Shown here in pieces: positions 1 to 8,384 of a DNA stretch of 64,000 bases; positions within the stretch are counted from its first letter, which is position 1; every line of letters starts with the position of its first letter. A model generated the notes under the pieces. It was not told where the DNA came from, ran no database searches, and saw nothing but the letters and a program-made list of their open reading frames with translations. This stretch comes from Streptoalloteichus hindustanus (GTDB taxonomy: Bacteria; Actinomycetota; Actinomycetes; Mycobacteriales; Pseudonocardiaceae). Made by a program: the position numbers and the translations under genes. The stretch is from the NCBI RefSeq assembly GCF_900129375.1, contig NZ_FQVN01000005.1, positions 248,001 through 312,000 on the forward strand. Direction: 5' to 3'.

Positions 1-645
1 CAGTTCGGGTGGACCACGCACACCACCCAACTGCTGGAGAGCCGCTGGCTGCGCCTGGGCGCGCCGCTGTTCCACCTCGGTCTGCTCCTGGCCATCGGCG
101 GTCACGCGATCGGCCTGCTGGTGCCCAAGGCGTGGACCGAGGCGCTGGGCGTCTCCGAGCACACCTACCACATCGTGGCGCTCGGCGGCGGTGTGCTGGC
201 GGCCGTGCTGGTGGTGAGCGGTCTGGTGCTGTTGCTCGCCCGACGACTGGTGAACGGGCGCGTGCGCCGCACCACGACCCGGATGGACAAGGTGCTCTAC
301 CTCGTGCTGTCAGCGGTGATCGCGTTCGGCACGGGCGGGACGGTGGGGCGCAACCTGCTCGGCTGCGGGTACGACTACCGGGAGACCATCGCCGTGTGGT
401 TCCGCGGGATCTTCTGGTTCCACCCCGAACCGCGGCTCATGGTCGACGTCCCCCTGGTGTTCCAACTGCACGCGCTGAGCGCGCTCGTGCTGTTCGGGCT
501 GTGGCCGTTCACCAGGCTCGTCCACGTCTGGTCGGTGCCCGTCGCCTACCTCTGGCGCCCCTACGTCCTCTACCGGCACCGGAGGCCTCGGCTCTCGGCG
601 TCGGCGCGACCGGGCGCGGTCGGTGACGGGCGGCGAGGAGCGTGA
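1..645 (+). CDS. narI: Respiratory nitrate reductase gamma subunit NarI (5' truncated by window edge)
   Basis: The reading frame is open from base 1 and ends with TGA at 643-645, giving the last 214 residues of a NarI. NarI is the membrane cytochrome b subunit that takes electrons from quinol and passes them to NarH. Several hydrophobic segments are visible, with histidines in the first complete helices (HLGLLLAIGGH) and near the C-terminus (FQLHALS, RLVHVW), the positions expected for haem ligands. The conserved YDYRETIAVWFRGI stretch before the last helices is also present in the second, complete NarI at 6989-7732, so this is a separate paralogue. Its own narGHJ would lie left of the window. 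The C-terminal tail after the last helix is short and Arg/Gly-rich. Confidence 0.93.
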   Translation, partial: QFGWTTHTTQLLESRWLRLGAPLFHLGLLLAIGGHAIGLLVPKAWTEALGVSEHTYHIVALGGGVLAAVLVVSGLVLLLARRLVNGRVRRTTTRMDKVLYLVLSAVIAFGTGGTVGRNLLGCGYDYRETIAVWFRGIFWFHPEPRLMVDVPLVFQLHALSALVLFGLWPFTRLVHVWSVPVAYLWRPYVLYRHRRPRLSASARPGAVGDGRRGA

Positions 646-1054
646 GGCCACCCGCGAGTTCGGGGACCTGGTTTTCCTTGCCCCAGGAGCGGGTAAAGAA
701 GAGAAAAGCGTCCTGGTCGGTCCGCTTGATCCCGTTTGTCCCTACCTTGCGCCAGCCTGCCCAAGGGGAGTCTGCGCCGAGCGGTCGGCGGCCACTGGGG
801 CGACGTTTCGCCTGTGGGGCAACGAAAACAGCACAAACCAGCACATAAAGAATATTCATAACACATGCCGCGAAGTGAGTGATCACGCAGCTTCGCGGTG
901 AATCGCTTCGGCCAACCCGGTGATTCTCCGATCGTCTTCTGATCGCCCAGGGCGCGTTTCGCGGAGAGGCGCGTAGCTTCCGTGGTGCAACGCGTTGCGC
1001 ACGTTGGTGGACCTCCGCCGCGGTCCGCTTCAGACTGGGGAGACGAGGATCGGG
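646..1054. promoter_or_regulatory. Intergenic region upstream of narG, probable promoter/regulatory region
   Basis: About 410 bp separate the upstream narI from narG. No convincing gene is present. The stretch around 826-866 is conspicuously AT-rich for this genome and holds the palindrome GAATATTC (850-857); it is followed by an inverted repeat (868-898). This is where the promoter and oxygen- or nitrate-responsive operators of the narGHJI operon would be expected. I could not recognise a full FNR (TTGAT-N4-ATCAA) site; only an isolated TTGAT at 726-730. Confidence 0.5.
868..898. promoter_or_regulatory. Nested inverted repeat upstream of narG (operator or terminator)
   Basis: Perfect 8-bp arms CCGCGAAG (868-875) and CTTCGCGG (891-898) flank a 15-nt spacer that itself contains the 8-bp palindrome GTGATCAC (879-886). 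It may be an operator for the nar operon or the terminator of the upstream narI; no T-run follows the second arm, so a regulatory role seems at least as likely as intrinsic termination. Confidence 0.45.
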
Positions 1055-4000
1055 ATGTGCGCCCTGCGCAAGTCGTTCGACCCGAGCGGTGTTGAGGATT
1101 CGGCCAGTGCGGCCCTGCTGCGCCTGAGCCGCCTGCTCACCCGCTCCGACACCTCACCCGACCTCCGCGCCGTGCACCGGCGCGGGGGTCGCGCGGGGGA
1201 GTCCTACTACCGGGATCGTTGGAGCCACGACAAAGTCGTCCCGTCCACCCACGGCGTCAACTGCACCGGCTCATGCCGGTGGAAGGTCTACGTCAAGGAC
1301 GGGATTATCACCTGGGAGACGCAGGACACCGACTACCCCTCCGTCGGGCCCGACCGCCCGGAGTACGAGCCCCGCGGTTGTCCCCGGGGCGCTTCCTTCT
1401 CCTGGTACACCTACTCGCCCCTGCGCGTCCGCTACCCCTACGCGCGCGGCGTCCTGGTCGAGATGTACCGCGTGGCCAAGGAGAAACACGGTGATCCCGT
1501 CCGCGCGTGGAAGTCCATCATGGACGATCCGGTCAAGCGCGGCGTGTACCACCGGGCCCGGGGACGTGGCGGGCTGGTGCGGATCGACTGGGACGAGGCG
1601 GCCGAACTGGTCGCGGCCGCGCACGTGCACACCATCGCCGAGCACGGCCCGGACCGCGTCGCCGGATTCTCGCCCATCCCGGCCATGTCGATGGTCTCGC
1701 ACGCCGTCGGGTCCCGGTTCATGGCCCTGCTGGGCGCTCCGATGCTGTCCTTCTACGACTGGTACGCGGACCTTCCCGTGGCCTCGCCCCAGGTGTTCGG
1801 CGACCAGACCGACGTGCCCGAGTCGGCGGACTGGTGGGACGCCGCCTACCTGCTGATGTGGGGCTCGAACGTCCCGGTGACCCGCACGCCCGACGCGCAC
1901 TTCATGACCGAGGCCCGGTACCGGGGCCAGAAGGTCGTGGTGGTCTCCCCGGACTTCGCCGACAACACGAGGTTCGCGGACGAGTGGATGGCGCCGCACC
2001 CCGGCACCGACGCCGCGCTGGCGTTGGCGATGGGGCACGTGGTGTTGCGCGAGTTCTTCGTGGACAACGCCACACCGGCGTTCACGGACTACGTCCGCCG
2101 CTACACCGACCTGCCGTTCCTGGTCACCCTGCTGGAGCGCGACGGGCACCTGGTCCCGGGCAGGTTCGTCACGGCCGCCGATCTCGGCCGCGTGGAGGAG
2201 CACGCCGAGTGGAAACCCGCCCTGCTCGACGACGTCACCGGAAAACCCGTGGTGCCCAACGGATCGCTCGGCTTTCGCTGGTCCGCCGAGCCCGGCAGGT
2301 GGAACCTGGACCTGGCCGGCGTGGAACCGGCGCTCTCCCTGCACGGCCACGCGGACGCGGAGCCGGTGGGCGTGGCGCTTCCCCGGTTCGACCAGCCGGA
2401 CGGAACCGGCGAGGTGCTGCGCCGGGGTGTGCCCGCCGTTCGACTGGGTGCGGAGAAGCGTTGGGTCACCACGGTTTTCGACCTGCTGCTCGCCCAGTAC
2501 GGCGTCGCGCGGGAAGGTCTGCCCGGCGAGTGGCCGACGGGCTACGACGACGCCGAGGAACCGGCGACTCCGGCGTGGCAGGAGACGATCACCGGGGTCC
2601 CGGCGGCGCAGGTGGTGCGCGTCGCGCGCGAGTTCGCCGACACCGCCGTGCGGTCGAAGGGCCGCTGCATGATCATCATGGGGTCGGGGGCGAACCACTG
2701 GTTCCACGCGGACCTGATCTACCGGTCCATGCTGGCACTGCTCCAGCTCACCGGGTGCCAGGGCCGCAACGGCGGGGGATGGGCGCACTACGTCGGACAG
2801 GAGAAGGTCCGACCGCTGACCGGGTGGGCCACGATGGCCGGCGCGCTGGACTGGTGCCGCCCGCCGCGCCAGATGATCGGGACCGCCTACTGGTACACCC
2901 ACACCGACCAGTGGCGCTACGACGCGCTCGGCGCCGACGCGCTGTCCTGGCCGCTGGGCGGCGGCCACCTCGCCGGCGCAACCGTCGCCGACCTGCTGGC
3001 CCGCTCGGCGCGGATGGGCTGGATGCCCTCGTACCCCACGTTCGACCGCAACCCGCTGGACCTGGTGGCCGAGGCCGACGCCGCCGGCGCCGATCCCGTC
3101 GCGCACGTCGTCGAGGAACTGCGGGCCGGGCGGCTGAAGTTCGCGTGCGAGGACCCGGACGCGCCGGAGAACTGGCCGCGCGTGCTCACGGTGTGGCGGG
3201 CCAACCTGATCGGCTCCTCGGCGAAGGGCAACGAGTACTTCCTGCGGCACCTGCTCGGCGCCGACACCGAGGTCCGCGCGCAGGAGACGCCCTCGGCGCG
3301 CCGGCCGCGTGAGGTGCGCTGGCGTGAGCAGGCGCCACAAGGCAAGCTCGATCTCCTGCTGGCACTGGACTTCCGGATGACCAGCACCACTCTGTACGCC
3401 GACGTCGTGCTGCCCGCGGCGACCTGGTACGAGAAGCACGACCTGTCCAGCACGGATATGCACCCGTTCGTCCACTCGTTCAACGCGGCCGTGGACCCGC
3501 CGTGGCAGTGCCGCACGGACTTCGACATCTTCCACGGGATCGCCCGCGCCTTCAGCGAACTGGCCGCCACCCACCTCGGCGTGCGTCGCGATCTCGTGGT
3601 CACCGCGTTGCAGCACGACACCCCCGGCGAGATCGCCCAGCCCGGCGGGACCGCGCGGGACTGGCGTGCCGGGGAGTGCGAACCGATGCCCGGCGCGACG
3701 ATGCCCGTGTTCACCGTGGTCGAGCGCGACTACCCGGCCGTGGCCGCGCGACTGGCCGCACTGGGCCCGGTCGTGGAGAAAGCGGGCGTCACCACGAAGG
3801 GCGTGACCGTGGACGTGGCACGGGAACTGGCCTGGCTGGCCGAGGCCAACGGCACCGCCCCGGCCGGTCCGACCGCTGGTCGGCCCCGGGTCGACACCGA
3901 CCGCCGGTTCGCTGACGCGATCCTCGCGTTGTCCGGCACCACCAACGGGCGGGTCGCCACCGAGGGGTTCCGCGTGTTGCAGGAGCGGGTTGGCCGCCCG

Positions 4001-4759
4001 CTGACCCAGTTGTCGGCCGAGTCCGCGCACCACCGGGTCACCTTCGCCGACACGCGCTCCCGCCCGGCCCCGGTGGTGACGAGCTACGAGTGGTCGGGCG
4101 ACGAGTCGGGCGGGCGGCGGTACTCCCCGTTCACGATCAACGTGGAGCAGCTCAAGCCCTGGCACACGCTGACCGGCCGGCAGCACTTCTTCCTCGACCA
4201 CGAGTGGCTGGCCGAACTCGGGGAGCAGCTCCCCGTCTACCGGCCGCCGTTGGACATGCACCGCCTCTACGACGAACCGCCGCTGGGGCCCGACGGTCAG
4301 CGCCAGGTGGTCGTCCGCTACCTGACGCCGCACTCGAAGTGGTCGATCCACTCGGAGTACCAGGACAACCCGCTGATGCTCACGTTGTCCCGGGGTGGGC
4401 CCACGTTCTGGATGAGCCCGGCGGACGCCGACGCGATCGGCGTGCGGGACAACGACTGGGTCGAGGCCGTGAACCGCAACGGCGTCGTGGTGGCGCGAGC
4501 CGTCGTGTCCCACCGCATGCCGACCGGCACCGTGTTCATGTACCACGCGCAGGAACGCACGGTGAACGTGCCGCGGAGCGAGACCACCGGCCGGCGGGGC
4601 GGGGTCCACAACTCCCTGACCCGCCTGCAGATCAAGCCGACGCACCTGGTCGGCGGCTACGCCCAGCTCTCCTTCGGCTTCAACTACCTGGGGCCGACCG
4701 GGAACCAGCGCGACGAGGTCACCGTGATCCGCCGGCGCGGCCAGGAGGTGACCTACTGA
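1055..4759 (+). CDS. narG: Respiratory nitrate reductase alpha subunit NarG (molybdopterin)
   Basis: The product (1234 aa, normal for NarG) is the catalytic subunit reducing nitrate to nitrite at a bis-MGD molybdenum centre, working with NarH and NarI at the membrane. The N-terminal HxxxCxxxC motif (His66, Cys70, Cys74) and Cys109 are the NarG-type ligands of the FS0 [4Fe-4S] cluster. The region containing YDWYADLP carries the segment with the Asp that ligates Mo in this family. No twin-arginine leader is obvious, as usual for the cytoplasm-facing NarG. ATG at 1055 is chosen because a GACGAGG ribosome-binding site lies just upstream; a TTG at 995 is in frame but has no such site. The stop codon overlaps the narH start by one base (TGATG), showing translational coupling. 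Confidence 0.95.
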   Translation: MCALRKSFDPSGVEDSASAALLRLSRLLTRSDTSPDLRAVHRRGGRAGESYYRDRWSHDKVVPSTHGVNCTGSCRWKVYVKDGIITWETQDTDYPSVGPDRPEYEPRGCPRGASFSWYTYSPLRVRYPYARGVLVEMYRVAKEKHGDPVRAWKSIMDDPVKRGVYHRARGRGGLVRIDWDEAAELVAAAHVHTIAEHGPDRVAGFSPIPAMSMVSHAVGSRFMALLGAPMLSFYDWYADLPVASPQVFGDQTDVPESADWWDAAYLLMWGSNVPVTRTPDAHFMTEARYRGQKVVVVSPDFADNTRFADEWMAPHPGTDAALALAMGHVVLREFFVDNATPAFTDYVRRYTDLPFLVTLLERDGHLVPGRFVTAADLGRVEEHAEWKPALLDDVTGKPVVPNGSLGFRWSAEPGRWNLDLAGVEPALSLHGHADAEPVGVALPRFDQPDGTGEVLRRGVPAVRLGAEKRWVTTVFDLLLAQYGVAREGLPGEWPTGYDDAEEPATPAWQETITGVPAAQVVRVAREFADTAVRSKGRCMIIMGSGANHWFHADLIYRSMLALLQLTGCQGRNGGGWAHYVGQEKVRPLTGWATMAGALDWCRPPRQMIGTAYWYTHTDQWRYDALGADALSWPLGGGHLAGATVADLLARSARMGWMPSYPTFDRNPLDLVAEADAAGADPVAHVVEELRAGRLKFACEDPDAPENWPRVLTVWRANLIGSSAKGNEYFLRHLLGADTEVRAQETPSARRPREVRWREQAPQGKLDLLLALDFRMTSTTLYADVVLPAATWYEKHDLSSTDMHPFVHSFNAAVDPPWQCRTDFDIFHGIARAFSELAATHLGVRRDLVVTALQHDTPGEIAQPGGTARDWRAGECEPMPGATMPVFTVVERDYPAVAARLAALGPVVEKAGVTTKGVTVDVARELAWLAEANGTAPAGPTAGRPRVDTDRRFADAILALSGTTNGRVATEGFRVLQERVGRPLTQLSAESAHHRVTFADTRSRPAPVVTSYEWSGDESGGRRYSPFTINVEQLKPWHTLTGRQHFFLDHEWLAELGEQLPVYRPPLDMHRLYDEPPLGPDGQRQVVVRYLTPHSKWSIHSEYQDNPLMLTLSRGGPTFWMSPADADAIGVRDNDWVEAVNRNGVVVARAVVSHRMPTGTVFMYHAQERTVNVPRSETTGRRGGVHNSLTRLQIKPTHLVGGYAQLSFGFNYLGPTGNQRDEVTVIRRRGQEVTY

Positions 4760-6330
4760 TGCGGGTCATGGCGCAACTGGCGATGGTGATGAACCTGGAC
4801 AAGTGCATCGGATGCCACACCTGCTCGGTCACCTGCAAGCAGACCTGGACCAACCGCGAGGGTGTGGAGTACGTCTGGTTCAACAACGTCGAGACCCGGC
4901 CCGGGCAGGGCTATCCCCGGCAGTACGAGGACCAGCGGCGCTGGCGCGGCGGGTGGGAGCTGTCCCGGCGCGGACGACTGCGGCTGCGCGGCGGAAGCCG
5001 TCTGCGCCGCCTCGGTTCGCTGTTCGCCAACCCCGAGCTCCCCGCGCTCACCGACTACTACGAGCCCTGGACCTACGACTACCGCACGCTCACCACCGCG
5101 CCGCTCGGCGACGACAGCCCGGTCGCCCGCCCCGTCTCGGCGGTCACCGGCGCGCCCACAACCATCCACAGTGGACCGAACTGGGACGACAGCCTCGGCG
5201 GCGGACCGGAGAACGGCGCGCTGGACCCGGTGGTGGCCAAGCTGCGGGACGAGCTGGGGCACCAGGTGCGGTTCGAGTTCGAGCAGACGTTCATGTTCTA
5301 CCTGCCCCGCATCTGCGAGCACTGCCTCAATCCGTCCTGTGTGGCCAGTTGCCCCTCGGGAGCCATGTACAAGCGGGTCGAGGACGGCATCGTGCTGGTC
5401 GACCAGGACCGGTGCCGAGGCTGGCGGATGTGCGTCAGCGGGTGCCCGTACAAGAAGGTGTACTTCAACCACCGCACCGGCAAGGCCGAGAAGTGCACCT
5501 TCTGCTACCCCCGCATGGAGGTCGGCCAACCCACGGTGTGCGCCGAGACCTGCGTGGGCCGGCTGCGCTACATCGGGGTGCTGCTCTACGACGTCGACCG
5601 CGTGACCGAGGCGGCGAGCGTCCAGGACGAGAAGGGCCTCTACCCCGCGCAGCTCGACCTGTTCCTCGACCCGGAGGACCCCGAGGTCGTGGCGGCCGCC
5701 GAACGCTCCGGCGTGCCGCACGAGTGGATCCAGGCGGCGCGGCGCTCCCCGGTGCGCGACCTCATCTGCACCTACCGACTGGCGCTCCCGTTGCACCCGG
5801 AGTACCGGACGATGCCCATGGTCTGGTACATCCCGCCGCTGTCGCCGGTGGTGGACGCGTTGGCGAAGACCGGTTTCGACGGGGAGGACGCCGGAAACCT
5901 GTTCGGGGCCATCGAGGCGCTGCGGATTCCCGTGGAGTACCTGGCCGAGCTGTTCACCGCCGGCGACCCCGAGCCGGTTCGGGCCTCGATGCGCCGGTTG
6001 GCCGCCATGCGGTCGTTCATGCGGTCGGTGAACCTCGGGGAAGTGCCCGACCAGAACCTGTTGAGCGGCGTCGGGTTGACCGAGGACCAGGTTCGGGCGA
6101 TGTACCGGCTGCTCGCGGTGGCGAAGTACGACGAGCGTTACGTCATCCCGACCGCCGGTGTCGGTCAGGCCCACGAGTTGGAGGCCGTCGCCACGAAGTG
6201 CAGCCTGGACACCGAGGGCGGGCCGGGCATGGGTGGCGGTGGCGGGTCTCGGGGCGGCCCGGTCGAGTTGGTCGTGTGGAACGCGCAGAGCCGCCCGGAA
6301 GGGCTCTTCCCCCGGCGAGAGCGGTCATGA
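4759..6330 (+). CDS. narH: Respiratory nitrate reductase beta subunit NarH (Fe-S)
   Basis: A 523-aa iron-sulfur electron-transfer subunit carrying electrons from NarI haem to NarG. Four cysteine groups are present: Cys16/19/22/26 near the N-terminus, the CEHCLNPSC group, the CRGWRMC group, and the CTFCYP/CAETC groups. The Trp in CRGWRMC stands where a fourth Cys would be and is diagnostic for NarH, giving a [3Fe-4S] cluster. The start ATG overlaps the narG stop, and the 3' end overlaps narJ (ATGA), so narG-narH-narJ-narI are coupled. The C-terminal extension is Gly-rich but the overall length is normal. Confidence 0.95.
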   Translation: MRVMAQLAMVMNLDKCIGCHTCSVTCKQTWTNREGVEYVWFNNVETRPGQGYPRQYEDQRRWRGGWELSRRGRLRLRGGSRLRRLGSLFANPELPALTDYYEPWTYDYRTLTTAPLGDDSPVARPVSAVTGAPTTIHSGPNWDDSLGGGPENGALDPVVAKLRDELGHQVRFEFEQTFMFYLPRICEHCLNPSCVASCPSGAMYKRVEDGIVLVDQDRCRGWRMCVSGCPYKKVYFNHRTGKAEKCTFCYPRMEVGQPTVCAETCVGRLRYIGVLLYDVDRVTEAASVQDEKGLYPAQLDLFLDPEDPEVVAAAERSGVPHEWIQAARRSPVRDLICTYRLALPLHPEYRTMPMVWYIPPLSPVVDALAKTGFDGEDAGNLFGAIEALRIPVEYLAELFTAGDPEPVRASMRRLAAMRSFMRSVNLGEVPDQNLLSGVGLTEDQVRAMYRLLAVAKYDERYVIPTAGVGQAHELEAVATKCSLDTEGGPGMGGGGGSRGGPVELVVWNAQSRPEGLFPRRERS

Positions 6331-6992
6331 GACCGTGGCGCCGCCGCGCTCCGCGACCGGACGAGCACGGGACGTCCGTGATCAGGCAGGCCGCCGCCTG
6401 GTGCCTGCACTACCCGGATGTTGAGCTGCGGCAACGAGTTCCGCTCCTGCGGTCGGCGTTGGGTGAACTGGCCACCGCTCCGGCCTCGCTGCTGCTCGAC
6501 GTCGTGGAGTACCTCGCGACCACCCCGGTGGTGGAAGCCGCGCGGCACTACGTCGAGGTCTTCGACAGCCGGCCCCGGCTCTGCCTCTACCTGAGCTGGT
6601 ACACCGACGGGGACACCCGGCGTCGCGGCACCTCCCTGGCCGAGTTCAAACAGCTCTACCGCGACCACGGTTTCCTCCCCGGTCGGGGAGAGCTCCCGGA
6701 CTACCTGCCGATGTTGTTGGAGTTCACGGCCACTGGCGGCCCCCAGGCCCGCGCGGCCGGCGAGGAGATGTTGACCAGGTACCGCCCGGCGCTGGAACTG
6801 CTCGCCGGCGGACTGGACCGCTGTGGCACACCGTATGTCCACTGTGTACGAGCCGTGTTGGCCTCCCTGCCACCGGCCCCGCCCACGACGAAGGGCGAAC
6901 ACGCCGCCAGCACCACACCTCCCCACGAACTCGTCGGCCTGGGCCTGCCCGGTTTCGGCCGACCGGAGAGCGAGCCGGAAGGCGCCCGATGA
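6327..6992 (+). CDS. narJ: Nitrate reductase molybdenum cofactor assembly chaperone NarJ
   Basis: A 221-aa protein of the NarJ/TorD-type chaperone family. NarJ binds apo-NarG and lets cofactor be inserted before membrane docking; it is not part of the final enzyme. The YLSWYTDGDTRRRG segment followed by LPDYLPMLLEF is characteristic of NarJ. It sits between narH and narI, overlapping both by 4 nt (ATGA at each junction). The last 40 residues are Pro/Thr-rich and probably disordered. Confidence 0.92.
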   Translation: MRPWRRRAPRPDEHGTSVIRQAAAWCLHYPDVELRQRVPLLRSALGELATAPASLLLDVVEYLATTPVVEAARHYVEVFDSRPRLCLYLSWYTDGDTRRRGTSLAEFKQLYRDHGFLPGRGELPDYLPMLLEFTATGGPQARAAGEEMLTRYRPALELLAGGLDRCGTPYVHCVRAVLASLPPAPPTTKGEHAASTTPPHELVGLGLPGFGRPESEPEGAR

Positions 6993-7732
6993 CCAGCCCA
7001 CTCGACCTGCTGCTCTGGGCCGTGCTGCCCTACGTGACGATCGCCGTCCTGGTGGGCGGCACGCTGTGGCGGTTCCGCTACGACCGGTTCGGTCTGAGCA
7101 CGCGCAGCTCCCAGCTCCACGAGTCCCGGTTGCTGCGCACCGCGAGCCCGCTGTTCCACTTCGGACTGTTGTTCGTGGCCGCCGGGCACGTCTTCGGGCT
7201 GCTCGTGCCCAAGAGCCTCACGAGCTTTCTCGGCGTGAGCGAGGAGATGTACCACCTCGGGGCGTTGGTGATGGGAGCCCTCGCCGGCTGCGCCACCGTC
7301 GCGGGATTGGCCATCCTGATGTGGCGTCGCTGGCGCACGCCGGCCGTCCGGGGCGCCACCACGCGAAACGACCGCCTGACCTACGTCCTGCTCGGCGTGG
7401 TGCTGTTGGCCGGCATGTCCACCACCGTCCTCACCAACGGGGTGATGGGGGAGTACGACTACCGCGAGACCATCTCACCGTGGTTCCGCGGAATCCTTCT
7501 GCTGCAACCTGATCCGGCGCTGATGGAGTCGGTTCCGCTCACCTACAAGGCGCACATCCTGGGCGCGATGGCGTTGTTCTGCCTGTGGCCCTTCAGCCGG
7601 CTGGTCCACGCCTTCACTGCTCCGGTTCAGTACCTGCTGCGGCCCTACGTGGTCTACCGCAGCCGGGGCGAGGGACTGGGCACCCGGGAGCTGGGCGCCC
7701 GGGAACGGCGGCGGGAGAGGCAGGGCCTGTGA
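6989..7732 (+). CDS. narI: Respiratory nitrate reductase gamma subunit NarI
   Basis: A complete 247-aa NarI with about five hydrophobic segments, the quinol-oxidising dihaem cytochrome b subunit. Histidines in HFGLLFVAAGH, YKAHIL and RLVHAF are at the expected haem-ligand positions. The conserved YDYRETISPWFRGI is shared with the partial NarI at the left edge, but the flanks and tails differ, indicating an old rather than very recent duplication. It ends with TGA overlapping the GTG of the next gene. Confidence 0.95.
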   Translation: MTSPLDLLLWAVLPYVTIAVLVGGTLWRFRYDRFGLSTRSSQLHESRLLRTASPLFHFGLLFVAAGHVFGLLVPKSLTSFLGVSEEMYHLGALVMGALAGCATVAGLAILMWRRWRTPAVRGATTRNDRLTYVLLGVVLLAGMSTTVLTNGVMGEYDYRETISPWFRGILLLQPDPALMESVPLTYKAHILGAMALFCLWPFSRLVHAFTAPVQYLLRPYVVYRSRGEGLGTRELGARERRRERQGL

Positions 7733-8286
7733 GCCGACCGAGCCCGCGCGTCGGCGGCGTGCTCCGGGAGCGCCCTCGGTCCCGACCACGCAGGGCCGCC
7801 TACTCCGCGATCAACTCCTTCCTCTCGCTGGCCCTCATCGGCGTCGCCGCCCTGCTCTCCGGGGAGCCGCTGCTGTTCCCCTCGCTCGGCCCCACGGCGT
7901 TCCTGCTGTTCGCCGCGCCGCTCACCCCGGCCGCGTGCCCGCGCAACACGCTCGTCGGCCACCTCGTCGGCGTGCTCTCCGGCGCGTTCGCGTTGCTCGT
8001 CACCGGCCTGCACGACCAACCCCCGGACCTCAACCACGTCACGGGCGCCCGGATGGCCGCCGCCGCCATCGCCCTGGGACTCACCTGCGGCCTGATGCCG
8101 TTGCTGGACCGGGCGCACCCGCCGGCGGGCGCGACGACGTTGATCGTGGCCCTGGGATTGCTGCGCACGCCCGAACAACTGGTCATGGTGATGGTCGGCG
8201 TCATCCTGATCACCGCGCAGGGCGTGGTGATCAACCGGCTCGCCGGCATTCGGTACCCGTGGTGGAGCCCGGCCCCCGCGCCGTGA
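7729..8286 (+). CDS. HPP family integral membrane protein, candidate nitrite transporter
   Basis: A 185-aa protein with four or more hydrophobic helices and the family-defining HPP signature in the segment AHPPAGAT. HPP proteins of plastids and cyanobacteria have been linked to nitrite transport (NITR2-type). GTG at 7729 overlaps the narI stop by 4 nt, so the protein is made together with nitrate reductase. This makes export or uptake of the product nitrite, or of nitrate, a reasonable role, though this is inference from context. The first 24 residues are Arg-rich and precede the first membrane segment, fitting the positive-inside rule. Confidence 0.85.
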   Translation: MSRPSPRVGGVLRERPRSRPRRAAYSAINSFLSLALIGVAALLSGEPLLFPSLGPTAFLLFAAPLTPAACPRNTLVGHLVGVLSGAFALLVTGLHDQPPDLNHVTGARMAAAAIALGLTCGLMPLLDRAHPPAGATTLIVALGLLRTPEQLVMVMVGVILITAQGVVINRLAGIRYPWWSPAPAP

Positions 8287-8384
8287 CTCCCGGTGACCGT
8301 CGCTGCTCTGTCTCGGCGTAACCGTTACCGGTGGTCGTCGTCGGTGACGGGGGTAGGCGGGAGCGAAACGGGTAGGCCGTAGTC

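Noticed and set aside
726-740. Possible FNR box (TTGAT) upstream of narG
   Set aside because: Only the left half-site is present; the right half does not match ATCAA.
8318-8328. GTAAC-C-GTTAC inverted repeat between the HPP and dehydrogenase genes
   Set aside because: Only 5-bp arms; too short to support as an operator without other copies.
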